Origin: Beijerinckiaceae bacterium
GTDB lineage: Bacteria > Pseudomonadota > Alphaproteobacteria > Rhizobiales > Beijerinckiaceae
NCBI GenBank assembly: GCA_027346205.1
Contig: DAIESR010000121.1
Span: forward strand, 1-6,041
Reading direction: 5' to 3'
DNA length: 6,041 nucleotides
In this document: positions 1 to 5,256 of the stretch, one piece after another
How positions within the stretch are numbered: the stretch's first letter is position 1
How the letters are laid out: the number at the start of each line of letters is the position of its first letter
Translations under genes and position numbers: made by a program
Notes under the pieces: model-generated
What the model was told of the DNA's origin: nothing
Seen by the model: only the letters and a program-made list of their open reading frames with translations
Databases searched by the model: none

Positions 1-384
1 TTTTGCTCGAATACGGCAGCCGCGGCTGTCGATGCGCGGGTTGCGTGGCAGGCCGAGCAATTGACCAACCTCGCGGCCAAGTTGAAACAGCGGATTGCGG
101 CGCTCGAAGCCAAGCGGGTCGAATATGAGGATTGGCTTCACATGCATGATGAAGCCCTGAAGCAGGCGAAAGAAGACATTGTCGCCATTTATTCGCGCAT
201 GCGCCCGGATTCGGCCGCCGCGCAGCTCGCCGCCATGGACGAGGTGATGGCGGCGTCGCTTCTCGCCAAGCTAAATGCGCGGGTCGCCAGCGCGATCCTA
301 GCCGAAATGGATCCGGCCCGCGCTGCGCGTATCACCAATGCGATGGTCGGGCCGGTCAGCGCCACCGGCGGAAAGAAATCATGA
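1..384 (+). CDS. motE: MotE, MotC chaperone of the flagellar motor (3' part; 5' end outside window)
   Basis: In rhizobia MotE is a periplasmic chaperone needed for correct folding and stability of the motor protein MotC. The frame is open from base 1 to the TGA at 382-384, so 127 C-terminal residues are visible and the true start lies upstream. The TTG at 61 is internal, because the frame continues through ...DARVAWQAEQLTNL... without a stop. The first half is a charged, heptad-like segment (AKLKQRIAALEAKRVEYEDW) that predicts a coiled coil. It is followed by a compact MgtE_N-like helical region with IYSRMRPDSAAAQLAAM, ASLLAKL and ILAEMDPARAARIT, which is the conserved MotE/MgtE_N C-terminal pattern. 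The gene ends one base before flgH, which is the usual rhizobial order. The signal peptide cannot be seen. The family assignment is firm; the chaperone role is known from the family and not shown here. Confidence 0.85.
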   Translation, partial: FCSNTAAAAVDARVAWQAEQLTNLAAKLKQRIAALEAKRVEYEDWLHMHDEALKQAKEDIVAIYSRMRPDSAAAQLAAMDEVMAASLLAKLNARVASAILAEMDPARAARITNAMVGPVSATGGKKS

Positions 385-385
385 A

Positions 386-1087
386 ATGAAAATCCTCTGT
401 GCGCTTCCGGTTGCCTTGCTGCTCGCGGGCTGTGCCGGCGACATGAGCGAGATCATGCGGGCGCCCAAGATGAGCGCGATCGGTGCCGGGCTTTCAACCG
501 ATGTGCGTCCAACGGCCGCCGCGCTTTTCGTGCCGCAGAGCCGTGCGCATAGCCAATCTTTATGGAATGGGAGCCGCAATGATCTTTTCAGCGATCAGCG
601 GGCGACCAAGATCGGCGACGTGATCACCGTCCTCATCGCAATCAATGACAAGGCGACATTCGGAAATTCTACCGACCGCGCGCAAAACTCGGAAATCAAG
701 GGCGGGTTGAATTATACGCTCAGCCAAAAGAGCGCGATGACGCGATTCAACCCGCAGACCGATGTGACCTCTAGGTCGACCACGCAGGGGCAAGGATCGA
801 TCGATCGTTCGGAAAACATCAAACTGTCGGTCGCGGCAGTGGTCACCGATGTGATGCCCAATGGCAATCTCATCATCAGCGGTTCGCAAGAGGTGCGGGT
901 GAATTATGAGCTGCGTATTTTGAATGTCGCGGGAATTATTCGGCCCCTCGATATCTCGAGGAATAACACGATTTCCTATGACAAGATCGCGGAAGCCCGT
1001 ATTTCTTATGGCGGCCGTGGCCGAATCATGGAAGTTCAACAACCAGGGTTTGGTCAACAGCTTTGGGATCGCCTGAAGCCGATGTAG
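386..1087 (+). CDS. flgH: FlgH, flagellar basal-body L-ring lipoprotein
   Basis: FlgH forms the L-ring in the outer membrane, which with the FlgI P-ring is the bushing around the flagellar rod. The ATG at 386 was chosen because it gives a lipoprotein signal peptide: MKI, a hydrophobic stretch, then the lipobox LAGC with Cys16 as the lipidated residue. In-frame codons upstream would put flgH inside motE and spoil this signal. A purine-rich GGCGGAAAG at 367-375 is a plausible ribosome binding site. The 233-residue length is normal for alphaproteobacterial FlgH. Family blocks are clear: LFSDQRATKIGDVITV (67-82), MPNGNLIISGSQEVRVN (157-173), GIIRPLDIS (193-201) and IAEARISYGGRG (201-212). The start lies one base after the motE stop, so the two are probably translated from one message. 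No truncation or missing motif was seen. Confidence 0.95.
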   Translation: MKILCALPVALLLAGCAGDMSEIMRAPKMSAIGAGLSTDVRPTAAALFVPQSRAHSQSLWNGSRNDLFSDQRATKIGDVITVLIAINDKATFGNSTDRAQNSEIKGGLNYTLSQKSAMTRFNPQTDVTSRSTTQGQGSIDRSENIKLSVAAVVTDVMPNGNLIISGSQEVRVNYELRILNVAGIIRPLDISRNNTISYDKIAEARISYGGRGRIMEVQQPGFGQQLWDRLKPM

Positions 1088-1295
1088 TAGGCCGGACGAA
1101 AATGTTCGCGATGATTGGCCTGGCCTGAACTTGATCGGATCGACAAGGCTTTATGGCCGCGCCTATGTGACGTGACTATCGAAGCTTTGTAATGGCCTTC
1201 GTGGAGAGTTTGGATCGGGGTCGACGATCGGTAGCGCGAGTGGCACACATGGGGCAATTCCAAGGCCTTTGGCCAGTGACAAGGCGCATGTTCTG
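1088..1295. other. Intergenic region between flgH and fliL, no convincing gene
   Basis: This gap of about 208 bp is unusually long for a spot where these genes are often adjacent. The only + strand ORF of note (1192-1296, 34 codons) has no ribosome binding site and no recognisable family pattern. There is no strong hairpin followed by a T run, so no intrinsic terminator is evident. A sigma-54-like element sits at 1241-1256 near the downstream end. The frame of FliL is open back to 1176, but it holds no plausible start before the TTG at 1269. The residues encoded there (Gly/Ser-rich) do not resemble FliL. Confidence 0.6.
1241..1256 (+). promoter_or_regulatory. Possible sigma-54 (-24/-12) promoter before fliL
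   Basis: The sequence TGGCACACATGGGGCA fits the RpoN consensus TGGCACGNNNNTTGCA at T, GG, CAC, GC and the final A. The key GG and GC dinucleotides are at the correct 10-base spacing. It misses the G after CAC and both Ts before GC, and the missing TT is a real weakness. A transcript would start near 1267, leaving a leader of about 29 bases to the ATG at 1296. Sigma-54 control of flagellar genes is established in Caulobacter but is not usual in rhizobia. The call rests on the motif and its position only. Confidence 0.3.
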
Positions 1296-1775
1296 ATGTT
1301 CGGTTCGTCCGATGGCGCAAATCTGTCGTTAGGGAAATGGATTGGAGCCATGGTCGTTCTGACCATCCTGGCTGTGGGCATGGGTGGGTTCTTCGGAATA
1401 GAGCTCATCGCGAAGGTCAAACGCTTCGAACAAAAGCCTGAGAGCAGCACAGTGGCTGGGCCGCTGCCCAAATATGGCGCGGATGTCAGCCTGCTCGATT
1501 TGCCTCCGATCATTGCCAATCTCGCGGAGCCGGCTAATGCTTGGGTGCGGCTGCAGACCTCGATCGTCTATGACAAGACGAAGGTGTCGGCGCCGGAGTT
1601 GCTCGCCGCCAAAATCTCTCAAGATATATTGGCCTATATGAAGACGGTGAGCATGGCGCAACTCGCCGGCGCCAGCGGGCTTGAGCATCTGCGCGAGGAT
1701 CTCAACGAGCGCGCGTCCATCCGTTCTGACGGGCATGTTCGTGAGCTCATTATTGAAACCTTGGTGGTGCAGTGA
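1296..1775 (+). CDS. fliL: FliL, flagellar basal-body/stator-associated membrane protein
   Basis: FliL is a single-pass inner-membrane protein with a periplasmic domain related to stomatin/SPFH proteins. It surrounds or supports the stator units of the motor. The 159-residue product has a short cytoplasmic N-terminus, one membrane segment at about residues 15-36 (WIGAMVVLTILAVGMGGFFG) and a periplasmic domain. That domain starts with the typical LPPIIANLAEP and has an LQTSIVYD strand. It ends with LREDLNERA and ELIIETLVVQ, the conserved FliL terminus. The ATG at 1296 is preferred because AAGG at 1281-1284 lies 11 bases upstream. A TTG at 1269 would add nine residues but has AAGG only 3 bases away. 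The stop overlaps the GTG start of fliP, implying translational coupling. Identity is confident, the start less so. Confidence 0.88.
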   Translation: MFGSSDGANLSLGKWIGAMVVLTILAVGMGGFFGIELIAKVKRFEQKPESSTVAGPLPKYGADVSLLDLPPIIANLAEPANAWVRLQTSIVYDKTKVSAPELLAAKISQDILAYMKTVSMAQLAGASGLEHLREDLNERASIRSDGHVRELIIETLVVQ

Positions 1776-2506
1776 AAAGACTTGCTCTCGCCGCTGCCTT
1801 TCTGATCGTCGCAACGAGCGCCGCCCTGGCTCAGACGCCGGACCTCAATGCTCTGATTCCGCAAGGCAATGCCAGTGCCGCAGCGCGTATCATTCAGCTC
1901 GTCGCTCTACTGACGGTGCTGTCAGTCGCGCCGGGCCTTCTCATCATGGTCACGAGCTTCACGCGGTTCATCGTCGCTTTGTCGTTTCTACGCTCGGGAC
2001 TGGGCTTACAGAATACGCCCGCCAATCTCGTCCTCATCAGTCTCGCTCTGTTCATGACCTTTTTCGTGATGACGCCGACTTTCGATCGGGCCTGGCGAGA
2101 TGGGGTCCAGCCGATGATGGACAATAAAATGACGGAGCAGCAAGCCTTTCCAAAGATCATCGAACCGTTCCGCCAGTTCATGCTCAAGCAGGTCCGCGAC
2201 AAGGATCTGAAGCTTTTTGCCGATCTCGCGCCGCCTGAGACCAAGCCGAAGCCGGGCGAAGAAGTCGATATGCGGATTCTCATCCCCGCATTCATGATCT
2301 CCGAATTGCGGCGCGGCTTCGAGATGGGCTTTCTCATAGCCTTGCCCTTTCTCGTCATCGACATGATCGTAGCCACCATCACAATGTCCATGGGCATGAT
2401 GATGTTGCCGCCCTCGGTCATTTCTCTGCCGATTAAAATATTGTTTTTCATTCTTATCGACGGCTGGAACATGCTGGTCGGCAGCCTCGTGCGTTCTTAT
2501 AGCTGA
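1772..2506 (+). CDS. fliP: FliP, flagellar type III export-gate membrane protein
   Basis: FliP, with FliQ and FliR, forms the export gate through which rod, hook and filament subunits leave the cytoplasm. The GTG at 1772 overlaps the fliL stop (GTGA) and gives a 244-residue protein of normal length. It starts with a cleavable-type signal peptide (MKRLALAAAFLIVATSAALA, cleavage near residues 20-21), as FliP proteins have. Hydrophobic segments lie at about 40-60, 84-101, 186-213 and 219-240. The FITRF-like TSFTRFIVALSFLRSGLG (61-78), QNTPANLVLISLALFMTFFV, the family signature PAFMISELRRGFEMGF (172-187) and PFLVIDMIVA (192-201) all match FliP. There is no frameshift or internal stop. It is the last standard flagellar structural gene before the glycosyltransferase genes, which start 35 bases later with no terminator in between. 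Confidence 0.96.
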   Translation: MKRLALAAAFLIVATSAALAQTPDLNALIPQGNASAAARIIQLVALLTVLSVAPGLLIMVTSFTRFIVALSFLRSGLGLQNTPANLVLISLALFMTFFVMTPTFDRAWRDGVQPMMDNKMTEQQAFPKIIEPFRQFMLKQVRDKDLKLFADLAPPETKPKPGEEVDMRILIPAFMISELRRGFEMGFLIALPFLVIDMIVATITMSMGMMMLPPSVISLPIKILFFILIDGWNMLVGSLVRSYS

Positions 2507-2528
2507 GGCTGCGAACCGATCAGGTGAA

Positions 2529-2536
2529 AGAGGTGA
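2529..2536 (+). promoter_or_regulatory. Ribosome binding site deciding the start of the glycosyltransferase-methyltransferase
   Basis: AGAGGTGA is close to the AGGAGGTGA consensus and ends five bases before the ATG at 2542. This favours that ATG over the in-frame GTG codons at 2524 and 2533, which lie beside or inside the site. Confidence 0.6.
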
Positions 2537-2541
2537 AGGTC

Positions 2542-4263
2542 ATGGCAAGATCGATCATTTTCGTTGGTTGCGTGAGAGACAGCGCAGCTTTTTTGCCGCA
2601 GGTGTTGGCAAATTGTGCACGACTGGCGGCTTTGGCGGAAAGAGCCTTTTTCATATTCGCGGAAAATGACTCGATCGATGACACGAAGGCGATCCTCGGG
2701 AATTGGTGCGCGGGCCGTGACAACGCACGGATCATCTGCCTCGACGGGTTGAGCGCCAACTTGCGCCAGCGCACGCAACGGCTCGCATTCCTACGCAATC
2801 ACATTCTAGAATACATTAAAGAGCATGACCTCGTCGATCATGACGCGCTCTGCATCATGGATTTCGACGAGGTGAATGTGAAGGAGATATCGCCGGACAG
2901 TTTTGCGGCGGCGACCGAGTTTCTTTTCGCCCGTCCCGAGAATGCCGGTATCTTCGCCGTTTCAGACCCGATCTATTACGATATCTATGCCCTGCGTCAT
3001 GAGCATTGGTGCGAGATCGATTGTTGGAAGGCGTTTCATGGCGCGCCGATGAGCCGCAAGGCCGAAGTTTTCCAGACCCTCGTCTGCGATCTGCAAGTTC
3101 CGATTGACAAGAATCATCCGCCGATTTCGGTCACCTCCGCCTTTGGAGGCTTGGCGCTCTACAGGCTGAATTATGCTTTGAAGGCCACCTATGTGGGTCT
3201 TGATCGTGACGGTGACGAGATTTGTGAGCATGTCAGCTTCAATGAAGATATCAAAAGGCTCGGCGGTGCTCTCTATATTTATCCGGCGCTGAGAAATAAT
3301 ACGCCATGGCAACATTGTCTTGGTGGTCGCCAGCATAAGACGATGCAGTTTTCGAACGGCGATCTTGAGATCGAGCTGCTTGCGCCTCAATCGCATCAGC
3401 TCGATCATTATCTGCGCGCCCACCCGCTTTATGACCGTCGCTTGCCGCTGCTGCTCACCGTGTTCAACAGAATGGTGGGCGACGCGTCGGTACTCGACAT
3501 AGGTGCTAATATTTTTGATACCATGACAATGATGCGACTGAGTGGTGTGCGGCTGTCCAAATCGATTTCCGTGGATGCATCCTTGGAGTTTTATAAATAC
3601 GCAAAGTTCAATGTCGAGAAGAACTTCGCCCATTTCTGTGACAGCGAAGTCGTCTGGGCTTTCGTCGGTGCCGAAGAAGACCGCGGAAACATCACGGCCA
3701 TGAACGGGACGGGCAATGTTAGAGATAGGCGGTACAGCGGAAAGATGCAGGCGCTGTTGGAGCCGCGGCGTGTGTCTTTTTCCGATCTGGCGCAGACTGG
3801 CGTCGATTTGGTCAAAACCGATCTCGACGGTTACGATCATGTGGTCGTTCGGCAGAATATCGACTGGCTCAAACGTTGGAAGCCGATGCTCTGGGTCGAG
3901 GCGCAGATCGAGGATCCGACAGATATATCGGCATGGAGCAGTATTCTGCTCGCCCTTGCGGATGATTTTCCCTATGTCGCCGGCTTCGATAATTTCGGCT
4001 TTTGCCTTTGTGCCGGCACCATGATCGAAAAATGGAATGTGGTGCTCGAATTGATTAGAATTGGCGCGCGCTACAAGGCGAATGAGGCGAGCCTCGGCAA
4101 GGCGCGGATCTATTATCTCGACATTTTATTCGTGCCGCAGCACCGGGCGCAGGTCTTTCAGGAATTCATCGGTCGATTGCCGGAAATGACGTCGGCCGTC
4201 GCGCCCTCCGCAGTTTTGCCCGAACCCATCCAGTTGAGGGAATATCATGAGAAGGTCGGCTGA
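2542..4263 (+). CDS. Bifunctional GT-A glycosyltransferase / FkbM-family methyltransferase, probable flagellin glycan enzyme
   Basis: The 573-residue protein appears to join two enzymes. Residues about 1-270 look like a GT-A glycosyltransferase of the GT69/CAP59 mannosyltransferase type. They show FVGCVRDSAAFLP at the N-terminus, FIFAENDSIDDTKAIL (37-52), RTQRLAFLRN (77-86) and a DxD-like metal/nucleotide-sugar motif at D107-F-D109 (IMDFDEVN). Residues about 280-540 match FkbM SAM-dependent O-methyltransferases. They show HPLYDRRLPLLL, VLDIGAN (317-323), an acidic residue at the end of strand 2 (SVDAS, D345) and VDLVKTDLDGYDHVVV (421-436), followed by KPMLWVEAQ. The second Gly of the usual GANxGDT motif is Phe325. 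No signal peptide or membrane segment is seen, so it is probably cytoplasmic. It lies between fliP and flagellin and overlaps the next glycosyltransferase gene, so flagellin glycosylation with sugar methylation is inferred. Surface polysaccharide synthesis is the alternative. Domain calls are by motif only. Confidence 0.75.
   Translation: MARSIIFVGCVRDSAAFLPQVLANCARLAALAERAFFIFAENDSIDDTKAILGNWCAGRDNARIICLDGLSANLRQRTQRLAFLRNHILEYIKEHDLVDHDALCIMDFDEVNVKEISPDSFAAATEFLFARPENAGIFAVSDPIYYDIYALRHEHWCEIDCWKAFHGAPMSRKAEVFQTLVCDLQVPIDKNHPPISVTSAFGGLALYRLNYALKATYVGLDRDGDEICEHVSFNEDIKRLGGALYIYPALRNNTPWQHCLGGRQHKTMQFSNGDLEIELLAPQSHQLDHYLRAHPLYDRRLPLLLTVFNRMVGDASVLDIGANIFDTMTMMRLSGVRLSKSISVDASLEFYKYAKFNVEKNFAHFCDSEVVWAFVGAEEDRGNITAMNGTGNVRDRRYSGKMQALLEPRRVSFSDLAQTGVDLVKTDLDGYDHVVVRQNIDWLKRWKPMLWVEAQIEDPTDISAWSSILLALADDFPYVAGFDNFGFCLCAGTMIEKWNVVLELIRIGARYKANEASLGKARIYYLDILFVPQHRAQVFQEFIGRLPEMTSAVAPSAVLPEPIQLREYHEKVG
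4236..4240 (+). promoter_or_regulatory. Ribosome binding site for the overlapping glycosyltransferase gene
   Basis: GAGGG ends six bases before the ATG at 4247. It lies inside the 3' end of the fusion gene and supports this start, which produces a 17-bp overlap. Confidence 0.5.
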
Positions 4264-5050
4264 GCGTTCTATTGCCGTGGTCATTCCTTCGCGGCTCGAA
4301 GGTGGCGAAGGGGGTAAGCTCTTCGTCGAGCAGGCGATCGAGGCGGCCGGCGCGCAAAGCATTCCTTCCGGCGTCCATCTTTCATTTTTTGTTGGAATCG
4401 ATGCTGATGCAAAGGTGCCGCCACCCTTCGCCGGGCTACCTGACGTAAGTTTTGTGCGCAGCTGCGGCCGTAGCCAGGCTGCGGCGATCAATGTGGCCGC
4501 GACAGCTGCTGCGCAGGGCCATGATTTTATCGCGCTGCTCGAGGACGACGATCGATGGGAGCCGAATTTTCTCTCCTGGGCGCTTTCCTTTCTCGACATA
4601 TGTGATTTCGTTTCGTCGAATCAATTGGAAATCGATGCCGATGGCCGGTGCATCCGGGTCAACGATTTTCCGACGCCTTCCGGTTGGATCATGGCGACGG
4701 ATCTGTGGCGGAAAGTAGGGCCGTTCGACGAGTCCTTTCGTTGGCACCTTGACAATGATTGGCTGGGACGGCTCGCATTTAGCCAAGCGAATCGTATTCA
4801 TCTGGTGGAATCGACGGCGCCGGTCACCCTCGACAGCTGCGCGCAAGTCCGCCCCTGGATCGCCAATGTTTTGACCCAAGGTGGGCCACGTAGCTCCGTC
4901 AGGCGCCATCTTTCCTCACAGCCTCTGATAAGGCGGCTCGTTCATCGTGGGTCGGGCATGTACCGCATTGCGACCAATCTGGCGGCCGCTGCCGAAAGCA
5001 AGAACGAGTACCTGCAGTTGATCGCCCGCTACGGACGAATTCCGTGGTAG
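4247..5050 (+). CDS. GT-A (family 2-like) glycosyltransferase
   Basis: This encodes a 267-residue protein with the fold order of family 2 glycosyltransferases. The first strand is IAVVIPSR (9-16), followed by a helix with FVEQAIEAA and a second strand around HLSFFVGID (44-52). The SQAAAINVAATAA helix (76-88) precedes the metal/UDP-sugar site FIALLEDDDRWEP, with D100-D101-D102. The acceptor-side region has GWIMATDLWRKVGPFDES (146-163) and W-H-L-D-N-D-W (166-172), resembling the GPFDExxxxxxDxDW pattern of this family. No membrane segment is apparent, so it is probably a soluble or peripheral cytoplasmic enzyme. Donor and acceptor cannot be read from the sequence. The 17-bp overlap with the GT-methyltransferase gene suggests coupled translation and a shared pathway. 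The flagellin gene downstream makes flagellin modification the leading guess. The C-terminus (about 205-267) is Arg-rich and not recognised. Confidence 0.75.
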   Translation: MRRSAERSIAVVIPSRLEGGEGGKLFVEQAIEAAGAQSIPSGVHLSFFVGIDADAKVPPPFAGLPDVSFVRSCGRSQAAAINVAATAAAQGHDFIALLEDDDRWEPNFLSWALSFLDICDFVSSNQLEIDADGRCIRVNDFPTPSGWIMATDLWRKVGPFDESFRWHLDNDWLGRLAFSQANRIHLVESTAPVTLDSCAQVRPWIANVLTQGGPRSSVRRHLSSQPLIRRLVHRGSGMYRIATNLAAAAESKNEYLQLIARYGRIPW

Positions 5051-5166
5051 TGGAGTGCTGCGGTATTGATGTCGCGCCGCGGAGTGGAGGGTGTCGCCGT
5101 CGCCCGTGTTAAGTTTCAGGAAAGATTTCATCGCTATCATCGCGTCCACGGTAGATTGGGGCTGGA

Positions 5167-5202
5167 CGGTACCCATAGGCATTAAGCCGTTCTGCCGTAC
5201 CG
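5167..5202 (+). promoter_or_regulatory. Leader hairpin A (distal stem, flagellin 5' region)
   Basis: CGGTAC (5167-5172) pairs with GTACCG (5197-5202). Directly inside it, GGCA (5178-5181) pairs with TGCC (5193-5196). The 3' strand is continuous (5193-5202) and the 5' strand has a 5-base bulge, giving 10 pairs with an 11-base loop. It shares bases 5196-5202 with hairpin B, so A and B cannot form together. Confidence 0.45.
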
Positions 5203-5218
5203 GCGAAAATCCGGTATG
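5196..5218 (+). promoter_or_regulatory. Leader hairpin B (central, alternative to A and C)
   Basis: CGTACCGG (5196-5203) pairs with CCGGTATG (5211-5218), giving eight pairs with one G-U and a 7-base loop, CGAAAAT. There is no T run after it, so it is not an intrinsic terminator. Its 5' strand overlaps the 3' strand of A and its 3' strand overlaps the 5' strand of C. Forming B therefore disrupts both and would leave the flagellin ribosome binding site free. Confidence 0.5.
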
Positions 5219-5255
5219 TCCCCTCAAAAGAAATCATTCAACTTCAGGGACATAC
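5214..5255 (+). promoter_or_regulatory. Leader hairpin C sequestering the flagellin ribosome binding site
   Basis: GTATGTCCC (5214-5222) and GGGACATAC (5247-5255) form a perfect 9-bp inverted repeat around a 24-base A-rich loop. The 3' strand covers four bases of the AGGGA ribosome binding site (5246-5250) and reaches to two bases before the ATG at 5257. When paired it should block ribosome entry. Confidence 0.55.
5246..5250 (+). promoter_or_regulatory. Ribosome binding site of flagellin
   Basis: AGGGA ends six bases before the ATG at 5257 and is the only good purine-rich site there. It is mostly contained in the 3' arm of hairpin C. Confidence 0.6.
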
Positions 5256-5256
5256 G

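Larger units (their letters stand above)
5051..5256 (+). other. Flagellin leader/intergenic region
   Basis: This stretch of 206 bases has no convincing gene. The first half (5051-5160) has no clear intrinsic terminator; a weak 5-bp GC hairpin at 5089-5105 lacks a T run. The second half (5167-5256) holds three interlocking inverted repeats that end at the flagellin ribosome binding site. No promoter could be assigned with confidence, but the structured part lies close to the coding start, as expected for a 5' untranslated region. Confidence 0.65.

Noticed and set aside
1088..1295. Frameshifted longer FliL N-terminus in the gap
   Set aside because: The FliL product already has a complete membrane segment and periplasmic domain, and the upstream frames show no FliL-like residues.
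1192..1296. A 34-codon ORF ending at a TGATG overlap with the fliL start
   Set aside because: The overlap suggests a leader peptide, but there is no ribosome binding site before its ATG, the product has no recognisable pattern, and such short frames are common by chance.
2962..3840. Long open frame on the minus strand (292 codons)
   Set aside because: It lies entirely within the glycosyltransferase-methyltransferase gene, has no recognisable domain pattern, and its open reading follows from the codon bias of the + strand gene.
5089..5105. Hairpin GGGTG/CGCCC after the second glycosyltransferase gene
   Set aside because: The stem is only five pairs with one G-U and has no T run, so it is too weak to call a terminator.
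5109..5140. Possible flagellin promoter: TTAAGTTT (sigma-28 -35-like) and TATCAT (-10-like)
   Set aside because: The sigma-28 GCCGATAA box is not present at the right spacing, and TATCAT lacks a matching -35 box, so no sigma factor could be assigned.
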